The translations under genes and the position numbers were made by a program. Shown here piece by piece: positions 46,335 through 58,908 of a stretch of DNA of 64,000 bases (position 1 is the stretch's first letter; every line of letters starts with the position of its first letter). The stretch comes from Sipunculus nudus (taxonomy: Eukaryota > Annelida > Sipuncula > Golfingiida > Sipunculidae): positions 46,371,797 through 46,435,796 of the forward strand of contig CM049321.1 in the NCBI GenBank assembly GCA_026874595.1, read 5' to 3'. The notes under the pieces were generated by a model. It saw only the letters and a program-made list of their open reading frames with translations, was not told the origin of the DNA and made no database searches.

Positions 46335-46436
46335 CTTGGTGGCTAGTCTACACCAGGATTATTTATCTTTTTAATCACTAGTGAGAAGACTACTAAAATG
46401 GTCCGCGTCTGTCAGTCCCACCGTCCCCAGGTAAAA

Positions 46437-46830
46437 AAATACTGCAGTATACCGCAGTATTCCTGCAGTTTACTACAGTAATTCTGCATAATACCACAGT
46501 TTACTGCAGTATAACACAGTTAACTGTTGTAAACGTGCAGTATGCAAAGAGCTGACTGCAGTAATCCTGCAATATACCACAGTAAACTGCAGTATGCCAC
46601 AGTTTACTGCGATATACCTCAGTTTACTGCACAGTCTGCAGTAAACTGACATCGTGCAAAGATTAAACTGCAGTCATACTGCAGTATACCACACTTTACT
46701 GCAGTCAACTTGGATTATGCACTTTGATTTCAACCGTATTAATTAACAGATGAACTGCATGAGGTTTACTGCAGTTTTGCTGCATCTCCTGAGGTATTAC
46801 CGCAGTATGCTGCAAAATTATTGCAGTATT
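46437..46830. repeat. TACTGCAGTA array with ~10.3-bp spacing
   Basis: CAG or a near match occurs at 46445, 46455, 46465, 46476, 46497, 46507, 46517, 46538, 46559, 46580, 46590 and 46600. Gaps are one or two times 10-10.5 bases, close to the DNA helical repeat. Units vary (CTGCAG, CCGCAG, CCACAG, CTACAG) but keep the spacing. Regularity fades after about 46680. Confidence 0.8.
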
Positions 46831-47250
46831 AATGACTAATCCACTACACCATACGCTTTTTTAATTATATATGCATTATGTAATAGACTTTTATTTTAAG
46901 AAAAACATGTAGACTGATACATTTCCCAAGAAAGGGGGACAGTTTAATGTATTAATTACTTTAATTATATGTTTAAATTCGACAAATTAAATATTTTATA
47001 AATTATATTTCAAATAATTTCACAATAATTGAAATCCCATCTGAATGAAGTTTGATTTTTTCAATCATAATCTGTTTAAGAAGATATATATTTCAACAAT
47101 TATTTTCAATTATATTAAAAAAGAATTTAAATGTCTAAAGTAGTTTTGATTTATTGGAATAACACAAACAGCTGATTTAGTTACTATAAAAATATTTACT
47201 TTTACCATGTTAAAAAAAAAGAATATATATATTTATGTGTATATATATAA

Positions 47251-47298
<48 letters not shown>

Positions 47299-48239
47299 AT
47301 AGTTACTTGATGGAAACAACACTTACATGAATGAATTTTTTTTGGAAAAGTATGTTTTAAAATAACACTAATACTAAAACGAAAATAATATTTATAATAA
47401 TAATAATAATAACAATGATAATAATTTTAATAATAATTATTATTATTATAATTATATACTATTGTATGGCATCATATGATAATTATGTTATTATCAATAA
47501 TTATTGTAATAATTATGAAAATACCGGTAAAAATGATAACAATTATATATCATATTATATGTTATTATATTATGATATCTTTATGCAAGTATAGATGTTT
47601 GTAATAATAATGATAATTATAATATAATATCAATAATATATAAAAAATAAAATATTTATAAAATATTAATGAGATAAATATAATTTTATAAATTATTAAT
47701 AAAATAATTTTTTCTAATATATATATTATTGATTATTTTTAATGACATTTAAATTGATCATGTTTGCCATATATTCCATTAACTGAATGTGAGGAACTAT
47801 TATGTTGATACCTATACATAAATAAACATGGATGGGAAACCATGTTTACATATAAAATATGAAAAAAAAAATATATTCCATGTACAATTAATTATGCTGC
47901 AGTAGCAGAATTTTGTTTGAAATATGAAAAAAATTGTATTATATTAAATTATTGAATATAGAAATATTAAACAAAATAAGAATTTACCAACAAGAGATCA
48001 TTGTTTTATTTTAATCTATTATCTTTTTACTTTAAATGAAAATTATATTTATTTATCTTTGTAATAACATCAACTTAAATTGAATATCAGTGGTTAATAT
48101 ATCTAAATTTTAGGAAACCCTTAACTATACTTCAAAATGTCCGTCTTATTTAACATTGTTATGCAATGCAATTTCAAGCAATTTAAATTTAGAAATACAA
48201 CGTGCATACAATCTTTCGATATATTTTTTCCACTAAAAG
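46831..48239. other. AT-rich inner stretch, no gene
   Basis: Extremely AT-rich with (TA)n at about 47220-47296 and (AAT)/(ATT) clusters at 47390-47460. No reading frame is supported. Confidence 0.65.
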
Positions 48240-48275
48240 GACTATTTTTTATGGCGTAATCCAATGTCTCTTCGT

Positions 48276-48285
48276 GTGACGTCAC
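48276..48285. promoter_or_regulatory. CRE-like palindrome GTGACGTCAC in a GC-rich island
   Basis: TGACGTCA is a perfect CRE core. A CCAAT lies at 48261 and the stretch 48240-48600 is richer in GC and CpG than its surroundings, so it looks like a small promoter. The plus-strand frames after it (from about 48317) are short and unrecognised. Confidence 0.4.
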
Positions 48286-49506
48286 ACAGTGCATGGGCCC
48301 GCGTAGTGATAAGAAATGAGTGCGGGTCATGTCGTCTGCTATGTGTGTAACAGACAGTCGAGGATATTTCGGCCGGTTGAACACAAAGTTCCGTCAAGAA
48401 GTTCAAAATTTTATAGTTTCTACGTACTTTAGACTTCATTTTCACGGAGGGAAAGAATATTATTGGAGTACGCTTTCTCTACAACGTTTGATTAGCGGAT
48501 TAACGCAGCCAGTTGTTGGGTCTTCGCGCGCCGACCGATGTCAAGGACGCTGGTTGAATTCCCGGATGTCCGGTGTCCGAAGTCGGTGGTGATGCAAGAC
48601 GTAAATAAATTGGTGAGCAATTGAATTTCTGACAAACTTTGCTGTTTAACCATGAATAATCAAATCTTGCTTTTTTAAATTGCAGGAAATGTTACCTTTT
48701 CACATGATTCATCTATTACCAAGAGATTGATGTTAATAATTATCATGTTCATGTATTTCTTGGTTGTTTACTGTTATTTTAATTTTTGACATTTTCTTTT
48801 CTTTTATTTGAATGACAATGTCATCGTGACTGAAAGGTATTAATAAGTATAAACAAATGCATATTTTTTTCGCAGATGCCAACATATTCTGTCATATTGC
48901 ATTTTTTGTTATTATTTTATTATGTTACAGATTTTCCAATGTTATTTGTTGTTATGCACAATTGGCAACATCATAACCATATTTAAAAAGGAACATCTTT
49001 ATACATTATGGTTTCAGTTTATTTTAATTTACATACCTACAGTACAAGGAAGTTCAGTACCTTAAAAAATAATATGCTTATTAAATTATTTACATTTTTA
49101 ATATGTTTGAAAAAAATTTCAGTTCAGAGCATTTTATTCAAAGGATTCTAGAAAATATTTAAATATAGTTTGTTTACATTGTTATATAGTATGTTACTTT
49201 ATATAGTATGTTATGGTTTGTGTATTTAAGATTAAGATAGTATAATTATAGTATAATTAACATAAATTCCACTTTCAGACAACAGGGTTTTAGTCCATAT
49301 CCAATGATGGTGTTCAGTTATCATTTGACATTACTGATAACTGAACTGTACTGGTATTACAATGGACTTTTATATTAATATAGATTTGTTAATATTAATC
49401 AAAGTTGGATATTTGATTGTTACATGTTAGTGGTTTTTTATTTCAAGTTTATATTAAAACTTAAACATTTCAAAATATCTAATATAAAATTTCTGCTTTA
49501 TTTAGA

Positions 49507-49708
49507 TGGAATAATCAATATACACATGAAAAACAACACCCTCAAGAGAACTCAACCCAACCTCCTATTCAAGCCCTTCACATTTTTTGTCATTCTGGAG
49601 GACACTGCAATGAATGTGCAGGCAAGCAAAGTAACAATGGCACTGGACCCCATGTTCAAAGCAGTTGATAAGTTTAATACAGAATACACTCATTATATGG
49701 ATTCATAG
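49507..49708 (+). CDS. Hypothetical terminal exon, unknown product
   Basis: An acceptor-like CTGCTTTATTTAG (ending about 49506) precedes an open frame of about 66 codons ending at TAG 49706-49708. Its composition is non-repetitive (e.g. FFVILEDTAMNVQASKVTMA), unlike the AT-rich flanks. An AATAAA is present near 50070. A donor such as TTGGTGAGC at about 48612 could link it to the GC-rich island. I do not recognise the product and the model is weak. Confidence 0.25.
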
Positions 49709-50689
49709 CACACAAATTTGATTTAGTATGGTATGAGTGAAAACCACACAAGAAACTCAGATTTTATGGACAGATATTTCTACTGTGTTCACTGAAGATT
49801 AAGTGATACCAGGAATTATCTTTCAAGACTCTCTTTTTTTCCAAAAGCTGGATTAGTTATGTACTGTTAATTTGATAGGTTAAGGGGGGAGCTGTTAGTG
49901 ATGAAGGGTGAAATTCTTGTTAAAAAAAAAAAAAAAAAACTCAGATGGAAATGGTACAAATAGGACCATTGAAAGGTGTAGAATAATCCCTGGGTAGATA
50001 GTACTTTCAGATGTTCATTATCCATGATATTACTACATACTGCTTGTACTTAACAGTATAGTGAAAATATAATAAAGTATAAAAACCTTACCGTATGTTC
50101 AGTGTGATTTATTGCTTTGACAGGTTTCCATTCAGTTTATGTCTAATTGTATTTTTGATAATTTGTTAATCCTAAGGCTGATGCATATACGTTTTATGTG
50201 AACGCTTACAAGTCAATTGGGTGAAAAGAAAATAGAACAAATGTATGTGTGCACAATATAAGGACAGTAATTCTGAAAAAAAAAATGTTCTGATTATGTT
50301 CAAACTATATGGGGTTTATTAAATAAATCTCGAGCGGTTGGCTGACATCTGCATTGCGACCTTGGTTCAATCTGAAGCATGGCAATGAGAATCAGTTGTA
50401 GTGGCCCATCTTGGTCTTTCAGTTTCCTCTTCCCCATAAGACTACCAAACGCCACTTTCCAAGCCACGGATACGGCTTGCATTAGTTATAATGACCAGTT
50501 CAATCCATGTAAGATAAATAAGTTTATATATATTATTCAAACACGAATATCTTATGTCAGGTTCAAGGTATCAGGGAAAAAAATTGACCATACAAAATAA
50601 TGCAGCATTTGAAATTGACATAGAAATAAGAAACAAAATAATTCTAAACATAACTTACATAAGTTTATTAAAAACAGCTGAAATATTAT

Positions 50690-51240
50690 TAGCTCAGCTG
50701 ACTATACGTCACCTGAGCTTTAGTCATTTTCCTTTGTCTGTCGTCAGTCTGGCCATCTTTTAAAATCGTAAGACATACATTTTTTTAATATTCAAATGTG
50801 ATTATATGACATGTTTGAATATATAATAAGGTGTAAATACTTTGTAGCTTTTCATTCTTATCTATTAAAGTTAGCTAGATCATGTCATGAATGACACTGG
50901 AACATTCAATTAATCAGGAATATTTGGCAAACTATCATGGGATTTAATTTTAGCTCACATGGCCATATATCTAACTGTTGAGAAATATTATATTTGGTCA
51001 TTTCTGTGTTTTTGAAATGTATCTTTTCATATAACATTACTTTTCCTTATTGTATTATTAAATGGTTTCATACAACAAGTTTTACATTTTACACTTTGCA
51101 CATGCAGTGTATACCTAAGTGGCTTGTTTTAATTTGCTTATCAAATTTGATTGATGCTCATTTGAAAATTGTAAAATACAAACTTTTTGCATTTGCTAAA
51201 ATTTAAAAAAAATCAGCTGAGCAACATGACTCACGGGTCC
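50690..51240. repeat. AGCTCAGCTGA-family dispersed repeat
   Basis: It starts TTAGCTCAGCTGAC...CACCTGAGC with TTTGTCTGTCGTC and ends near CAGCTGAGCAACATGACTCA followed by CGGGTCC. The start matches the fragment at 2206-2272. It lies inside the TACTGCAGTA-bounded interval. No coding potential is seen. Confidence 0.55.
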
Positions 51241-51721
51241 TTTGTACATTTGTATTAAAAATAACCTGTCCGATAACCTAGGAAACTGGCCATAAAGGAA
51301 CATGTATCATGGTCAGTGTAATTATAAAACGTAGCTCTAGCCAATAATTTCAGATTATCTTGAAATTTTATCTCAAAGGATTTTGTACTAAGTTGTAGTA
51401 GGTGATGTTTTTACTTTCTGTAATGCATAATATAGTCTTATAAGGCAACTGGCCAATTAACTTTAAAAAATCAGTTTCAGTTTGGACAACTTTAGTACTT
51501 TTTTTACATTGATTTTAATTAACTGATTTAAATAAATCATACCAGCCCTGGTTTATTGTATAACACCTTAGTGAACTGTTGATCCAAAATAACTGCATGG
51601 CTGTGAAACACAACCTTTGTGAATCCACAGCACAGGAGAAGTAAATATGCATATGAAGACAAATAAACTCACGCTTAAACAAATGAATAGGAGAGAAACA
51701 CACATTTTTGTATTGTAATAC

Positions 51722-51828
51722 AATTATACTGCAGTATTGTTTACTGTGGTATATGTACTCCTGCAGTACTGGACTGCAGTGTTGCAAAGCAGTATGTTAA
51801 GTATAAATACTGCAGTATTTATACTGCA

Positions 51829-51886
<58 letters not shown>

Positions 51887-52470
51887 CAGCAGTAATGTAC
51901 TGCAGTCTGTGTGCTGCAGTTTTGTACTGCAGTGCATATATATATGGTATACTGCAGTATACTGCAGATATATACTGCGGTACTGTACTGCAAATTTACT
52001 GCAGTCTATGTACTGCAGTATTGTACTGCAGTGCATATAAGGTATACTGCAGTACACCTGCAGAAAATTACTGCAGTATATTCTGCATACTGCAGTGTTT
52101 TTGCGGGTGCAGTATATTTACTGCATTATCTTGCTGCATTTTTACTGCAGTATTTTCCATCAAATACTGCAGTACTTTTTACCTCATACTGCAGTAAATA
52201 TACTGCTCCCGCAAAAACACTGCTGTATTCTGCAGTTTTACTGCAGTTTTTTCACCTAATACTGCAGTATTTTTCACCTTATACTGCAGTGTATATACTG
52301 CTCCCGCAAAAACACTGCTATATTACAGTAATATACTGCAGTATTTTCCAGCAGTTTTACAGTATTACTGCAGTACCAAACTTGTGCAGTAAATTTACTG
52401 CTCCCGCAAAAATACTGCTGTATTACAGTAATACTGCAATATTTTTTTCTGCAGTTTTACTGCAGTATTT
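51722..52470. repeat. TACTGCAGTA array with ~13-bp spacing and CTCCCGCAAAAA sub-repeats
   Basis: CAG positions at 51890, 51903, 51917, 51930, 51955, 51965, 52002, 52016 and 52029 give mostly 12-14-base spacing. A (TA)n run at 51835-51882 is embedded. TACTGCTCCCGCAAAAA recurs at 52201, 52296 and 52396, with an inverted partner near 52097. The array is palindrome-rich and would fold back readily. Open frames through it (repeats of TAV/YCS) are artefacts. Confidence 0.8.
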
Positions 52471-52481
52471 TTTCACCTGGG

Positions 52482-54512
52482 TCCTTTCGTCCGTCTGTCC
52501 TTCAATCCGTCCGTCCGTCACGCACCATCACTGATGCCACTTTCCTGGTTAATATATGGCCGGGGACCATTGTGGCCCTTGGTCCTTTTGTATATTTTAA
52601 TAATTAATTGGGCATTTTCCAACTTTGGTTATAGACGTTAAAAATTTCGAATTACAGAATCTATCATCCGTGGCTCCCTCAAGCATGTCTTATACAATGC
52701 TCCAGCTGTCCTTGGGCTTGGACATCTTGCTTGTGAACATGATTAAGCGTTTTAATAAAAAGAAAGCCTTTTTCACCTCTCTCTATCCTAGAAATAAAAA
52801 TCATTTTCTCTTTTTAACAAAATGTCTTTATATTATCTTTCAAATAAAAAATAATAAACAATGTCTGAATATACTTACATCATAGCATTTGTTTCCAGTT
52901 TAAATTTACTGCCTCGTCATAAATAACATGTATGGGGAACTGGGATTTTGGCTGTATATATCAGTTTGAATTCTCAAAGGGGAATCTGTTTTTAAATTAT
53001 TTGTCCTTGTGGCTCTTTAAAAGGAAAAAAAAATGTACAAAACGGTACAAGAAACTTAAGTAAACTGACAATGTTTAATACCTTTAGCATCCTTTTATGG
53101 AAGATTTATTATCGATTACAGATGTATAAATTACCGAATAAATATGGAAATGATAATGCATAAATATGCGAACGAAAGAAATGCATTTTATACTTCAGAT
53201 GTATATATAAACGAGATCTGACGTTTGTACGTATGAAAGCAAGTTATAGAATAAAGAAGCAACTGCACATATGGAAAAGTAATTTAAGCTATATATACCA
53301 GTTAATCAAAATGAACGCTGGTGAGTAATATCTTAAAAAGTAGTTAGAGAATGATATCCAATCACGAGTTATTTGTTTGCCTTTTTCAATTATGTTTAAT
53401 GCACTTTAATGTTTATATGTAGTTGTGTCTTTATTTAATGACTGATCAATTATTTGATATTAAACAACGAATAAAATGTTTACATCGTTGGGCACTTTTG
53501 CTAACATCTCATGTTCATACCTATACGACAACTTAAAAAGAGATTATTAAAATACCCAAGTCCAAATAATGTCCAAATCATTTATTCTTTTGCAATGAAT
53601 TCCCCATTCTTACTGCTTGCTCCAGAAGCGTCTTTATGTGCTGAGTTAATGAATCCTCTGCGAAGCAAGATTCATCACGTAATTATCGACGTTGGTTGAT
53701 TTGTCTGTTAGCAGCTGTACTCAACAGTTATAGACGGACTTATGAGGAGACCCAGAAAAATAATTTAGAGTTTACCTGGATCACAATAATACTTTTATTT
53801 AAAAGATGCTTAACTGTTTTGGAAAAAAGCCGATCAAAAGACCGTCTTTATTTTTCGGTTTTAGGGGAATCTTTAATTAAATATAAATTTCCGAAATAGG
53901 CGAGCAGACCGGATATGCAAAATCGATTTGGTCAACGTGTCACATATTCCTCATGAATAAATATAATCATCGCGCTACAAACTGTAAATACAAAAAAATA
54001 CACATAATATGATTTGTATGATTTCAATGTCTGCATTTAAAGTTTGTCTCAACTTTGTTCATGAGTTTCCAGTTGTAAGCTATGTCTCGGGGAAAATATA
54101 ATTAATTGCACATCTCTACCCATATATACAAATTCACAATTTACAAACTGTCAGATCGTATATGTAGTGGAAAAATGCAAAAGGTGTATTTTGATATCCA
54201 TATCCGTGGAGTCATGTTTTATTAGTTTGTAGTCTGCAAATTATTTAATGTTAAACTGAAACTAAGACTACATGTTTGCAAGAGATTTAATGTGGTACTG
54301 GCTATCTAATATCTCTTTCTCTCATTCATCAATAACAGTTGATTTTTCTGTATAATCATTATTGTGAAATTCAAGAAAGGGAAAAGGGCAGTTTTTCGTT
54401 TTTCAAAACGGCAATGAATTATGTTTTTTATAGGTATAAAGTGACTTAAATTCCTTTAACGTATCAAACGTTTCACTTACTATAACCTTTTGAACATCAG
54501 AAGTTTGCACTG

Positions 54513-54554
<42 letters not shown>

Positions 54555-54638
54555 TTATAAATCTATATATGAACATTTATTTATGTATATATATTGATAG
54601 ATAGATAAAAAGATAAACGTCTATGGCAAGTGTCTGCG

Positions 54639-54695
<57 letters not shown>

Positions 54696-55689
54696 AAGTC
54701 TCTAACAGCCTCCCCCCTTGCAAAATCCTGGATCCGCCCCTGCTGTTTCACATTTTAAAAATATTACAATTAGTGGGAACTTGAGTATGATAAGTATATT
54801 TAGAATGATTGATATATAAATACACAAATAAAATAAACAAATCTGATTATATACTAGTAGGCCTATGTATTTTTTTTTTCTGAGCGTATGCAGTGTCTAA
54901 AAGACAATAATTCGTAAGAACATATACATGTTAGTTAAACTTTTGATTTGTTCCTAAGGCAAAAAGTAAGTCCACATTGTTTTGTTCACATCACCATGCA
55001 ATTAATGTCATCGAAATGGTGACGACATCTGAATTTCGTCACTAGGGTACTTGACCGCACCAACTATAATGCATGAAAACTGCTAGGAATAAAATCTGGA
55101 GGAGCATGGTGAATTCTAGGATCACAGGGTGGGAGATAAAGGGTAATGTCTGCATTTAATATTCTCGTTCATTCTTGAATCTGGCAATATAGAAAATATA
55201 AGATAATGATGGAAGTTTTCATCACTTTAAATAAAGTAGCAATGAAAATAAGTTCAAACATGACACATAAAAATCTTGCATGCCGTCAAAGTAGGGAATG
55301 TGCATTGACCATACCCACTGGCAACTTCATTCAATGTATAGTGTAAAGAAAACCAGATGGGTTATGAGTTTCATTTGTTTTCAGATCTAATCACAACACT
55401 GCCACCAGACACCTATTTATTAAATGGATATTCCTGTTCCGTATTCCAGATTCACAAAAAAAGAAGTATAAGGGTTACAAATATATAACCATATTAGATT
55501 TTATTAGAGGAAGAGTTACTTGGTTACGGTCCATTGCTTGATGAAATGAGGTCACAGTGACCTAGTTTCATGATCGAAGTTAAATATGATGTTGAATTTT
55601 AAAACCATAGCCTGTACCATTTTGATTTGTGTCCTATTCACGGAGGTCGGAACCACCAGAAGAATGTCTAACAAAAGATCACCGCTGTA
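52482..55689. other. Intergenic, simple repeats, no gene
   Basis: 52482-52530 is GTCCGTC-rich repeat DNA. (TA)n runs are at about 54519-54551 and 54641-54692, the latter followed by an inverted TGGATCCGCCCCTGCTG edge (54730-54746). No convincing reading frame. Confidence 0.6.
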
Positions 55690-55884
55690 GCTCAGGTAAC
55701 ATACAAAATCACATGTGAACCCGTCTTCTCCAGTATGGCTCCAGTTGTCTCTTGAGGCTAGTGGTATAAGATTTGCCACATTGTTCATATTTGAATGGTT
55801 TCTCCCCAGCATGAATTCTTTCATGAATTTTAAGTTGATATGAATCACAGAAACTTTTGTTACAATAATTACATATGAACCCAT
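55690..55884 (-). pseudogene. C2H2 zinc-finger fragment related to the 28.5-kb gene
   Basis: On the minus strand the DNA encodes one good finger (FICNYCNKSFCDSYQLKIH) and HAGEKP, then a decayed finger (FKYEQCGKS, first Cys lost). The frame then shifts into HTGEDGFTCDF. The finger is closest to the CDSYQLKVH fingers of the 28529-31745 gene, and the order of neighbouring fingers also matches. There is no upstream gene structure, so it is a duplicated fragment that has decayed. Confidence 0.85.
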
Positions 55885-57000
55885 TTTATTTAGTATTCTC
55901 CTATAGGCAAGACAGTTTGTAGTCAGGAATAGCCCTCAGCTCTCCATATCTTTAGCAATATACATACCCAAATGGACTGGAATAATGATCACTTCATAGC
56001 TTAGTTATAACGCCAAAATTCGGACAGACCTTTTGGTTTTTTTTTTTTTTTTTGTTATTTAAAACTTACTTTGCTTTGTTGTTTTATTTTATCCGGTGGA
56101 AAAATCATACGAGTTGATAACACTTCTTTCATAAACATAAAGAAACTTAAAATTGGATGAAATAATTTTCCTTCCTGGCTCCTGCAATCTTTGGTTAGAA
56201 ATCCAACAAATTGCCCACCTGTATAGTAAGACCACCTGTCTATTCAGACCACCCTTTCATGAAAGACATCTGTTAGAGCTGACCGGTCGTGTTTGCCACC
56301 TGCAGTTTAAAATCACTTTAGTTGTTTATGACCGTGTTTGTAAGCCTGGGCAGAGCAATGTTTTGACAGGCCCCCATATTATATAAACACATTGATATAA
56401 ACAAAACAAGCAGCCTATGTTAGGTGAGATCCACTTTTCCCGTCCGACTTTTTCTTTACACAACCAAAGGATTACCGCTAAAAAGGTCTTATATGTGATT
56501 GGGCCCCTTAAAGGATGAATTATATTAATAACGTATAGTGTGTGACAACTGTGCGTCCATTTAACAGGACAGTTAAATTGGAACGGATGAAATCCTCTAC
56601 CCACCGAATGTTTTCTCTGCATTCACTGATATGAAGTAGCACACACCATGGCGTGGAGAGAAACGCCGTTGTATTATAAAAAAGGGAGAGATATAACTGA
56701 TGGTTCTTGTAATAGTCATACAAAATTATAAATAATTATAACTATTTTGGCTGCCAGTTTATATCACACATCAAGTGACAAAGGTTTATCTTTAACCTAA
56801 TTTGAAAGATAAAAACAGGCAAAGATTCGTTTTCTGAATTGTTATATACGGTTTATAATAATATAAATGTATAATACAGTATTTTGATAAAAAATAATGA
56901 ATTATGTCACTTTAATTAAAATAAACCAACTTACCCTGGATCATACTATTCCATATTGTCATAGTAAGATACATTTGGAAAATTTTTGCTGTTATGGCAC
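55885..57000. other. No gene seen
   Basis: A poly-T run at about 56037-56054 and short open frames only. Confidence 0.5.
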
Positions 57001-57700
57001 AATCTAGGTTAATATAAACTGAATCATGAAGCAAAATGCGGCTGATTTTCAATAAGCGCTTATTCAACTATTTTCCAGGTACATAAGGTTAAAAAAGGGG
57101 CGAAGGCGCTCAAGTTCCCCCCTCACTTTTAATTTTAAAAATGAATTATGTCCCATTATGGGTCCACTTTAATTGAATATACAGTCTGATTCAAATGCAG
57201 CCCCCCTCCCCTCACCCCACCTTATACACACACCAACTTGGGTCACACACACTATAGTGTCAGCACCGCAAAATCCGCGTTCCATCAATACCAGTTTATC
57301 ATCTCACCTTTGTATAAATTTTTTGGAGGGATGAAGAATTTGAGAAGAGGGGAGGGATGCCCCCTCATTTAGTGTTGAAAAATGTTTAACATTTATAACA
57401 CAATAACCTGTAATGGTGCAGTCTGGGGTAATTTAAATGGATCATAATGAAAAATACTTTTTTTTTAATAAAAGCTCTTTTTACTGTTTCCCAGACGCAT
57501 TTGATTAAAAAAGGGGGCACGTTTCCCTTGCAACCCCCTCTCCCCAATCCATCCATGTTCTGGTACACGAACCAATCATATCAACATTCCCAAAATATCC
57601 CCTACAAATGCTAGAACCATTTTAATTTTTGCACAATGTCTTTTTATTATCAGCAGACGTTTAAAAATGTGGCCAAATAAGTCCACTAGTTGTTTTTTCC
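57001..57700. repeat. Degenerate ~410-bp repeat, two copies and a partial third
   Basis: A segment of the form AATAA..GCT(C/T)....CTTTTT..(A)CTGTTTCCCAG(G/A).....GATTAAAAAAGGGG is seen at about 57046-57110 and 57455-57520, with a weaker copy at 57640-57690. Both main copies are followed by C-rich CCCCTC tracts. Confidence 0.45.
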
Positions 57701-58120
57701 TTCCGCCAACACAAAAGTTTTTACATGCTGTGCCTGCACATGTTTGTTCATATCGTTGCTGTCAAGTCAAAACCTCGTAACTCAAATTTTACAGTTTTTC
57801 AAGAATCGAAAATAACTTTTTTATTGTTGCATGTTTTGTTATAAGTTGTTTATGTTTTTCGATTCCAATGACCTTTTCAATGTGAAACAAAACAGGATAA
57901 ACCAAGTCTCATTTATGAATAAAGATTCATGCGAAACGGTAGTTAAGAGGTTTTCCATCTTAAAGTGTGTATCAGTGCATGAGATACGAGTTTTATTTGT
58001 TTTACATTATATTTAACCTAAGCCTTATTCAATAGCCCGGATATGTTAATAAATAAATGATTATCATTTTAATGGCCTTTTTAATTTTATTTTGTAATTT
58101 ACTGTGTTGTTCATTTAACT
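57701..58120. other. No gene seen
   Basis: AT-rich DNA with only short, unrecognised frames. Confidence 0.5.
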
Positions 58121-58125
58121 CTGAG

Positions 58126-58285
58126 AGAGTGGGATCATGGGTATACTGGTGGTCAGGGCAATTCGGTGCCAGACAAGGTACGTTTATTTGGAGAACCACA
58201 TCTGAGTACAAAGAATATGAAAAGTTCAACACAGGAGAGAATCTGGAGTCCTTTGATGCCGTTGTCGAAATCCTTATGATTAACG
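58126..58285 (+). CDS. Possible orphan C-type-lectin-like exon
   Basis: The plus-strand frame reads SWVYWWSGQFGARQGTFIW followed by a Y-KEYEKFNTGEN segment. This resembles the WIG..D...EG.F.W.....Y.NW..GEPN stretch of C-type lectin domains (recalled family pattern). It is bounded by an AG (58125-58129) and a possible donor G|GTAGGC at 58286, with a stop just after. The usual calcium-binding EPN and WND motifs are not clear. No partner exons are seen within several kilobases, so it may be an exon relic or part of a long-intron gene. Confidence is limited by its short length. Confidence 0.35.
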
Positions 58286-58289
58286 GTAG

Positions 58290-58908
58290 GCTGTAATGTC
58301 ATACATCCAGGCTGTTGCCTGAGGGCACGGGCAACAGAGTAACGACGAAAATTTAACTATGCGAAAATCTGCCACTATGATAGTACAAAAAAAAAAACAT
58401 TGCAGGGTGGCCCTTAATTTGTGGGTTTGAATATACGGAAGTATATTTCCAAATAACTATTGAGATATGAGAAAGTCACGACAGAATGCATATTTGATAA
58501 TAAAAAGAAATAAGCAAAAGACCCAAACACTTTGTCAAAAGTTTTAATTAGATTACGTACAAGGTAAATTACTGTATTTCTACGAGACAACTTGCGCAGA
58601 GTACATAAACTGTCACATAACCACCAGGAAATGATTCTGTTGGGACGAACAGATTTGCAAACCAGGAATGCTGTAATACGAACGAAATGATTCTTTTGCT
58701 TACACATATAATGCACTATGCAAAACACCCAACATAAATAATCCTTATCGATAAACCCCATGCATGGCATGACATTAGTTTTCGGGGGGAAGCAGGTTTT
58801 AAAGTTATGTCAAAGTTATAGCTCTTCCAAATAATTTGAGAAGGTTGAGAACTTGTCACTTTTGTGGTACTTATCTAATTGCTTTGTGCAAACACACATT
58901 TCTCATTT
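58290..58908. other. 3' flank of the transposase-like gene
   Basis: No gene seen; short open frames only. Confidence 0.5.

Larger units (their letters stand above)
46426..52481. mobile_element. Interval bounded by inverted 24-mers and TACTGCAGTA arrays; possible foldback-type element
   Basis: The left end (46426-46449) starts CCCAGGT and ends TACTGCAGTA. The right end (52458-52481) is its inverse with one mismatch. Each leads inward into an array of TACTGCAGTA-like motifs (46437-46830 and 51722-52470). Internally repetitive inverted ends are the hallmark of foldback elements. The middle (46831-51721) is AT-rich with no transposase. Two independent arrays that merely share their edge sequence is the main alternative. 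No target duplication is evident. Confidence 0.45.

Noticed and set aside
48242-48592. THAP-type zinc finger in the GC-rich island (CYVCNRQSR frame)
   Set aside because: The frame stops after about 38 codons and lacks the later C-x-H and AVPTIF-like residues of THAP domains.
51724-52534. Long open frames (up to 207 codons) rich in Tyr-Cys-Ser and Thr-Ala-Val
   Set aside because: They are produced by the TACTGCAGTA array in every frame and have no independent coding signal.
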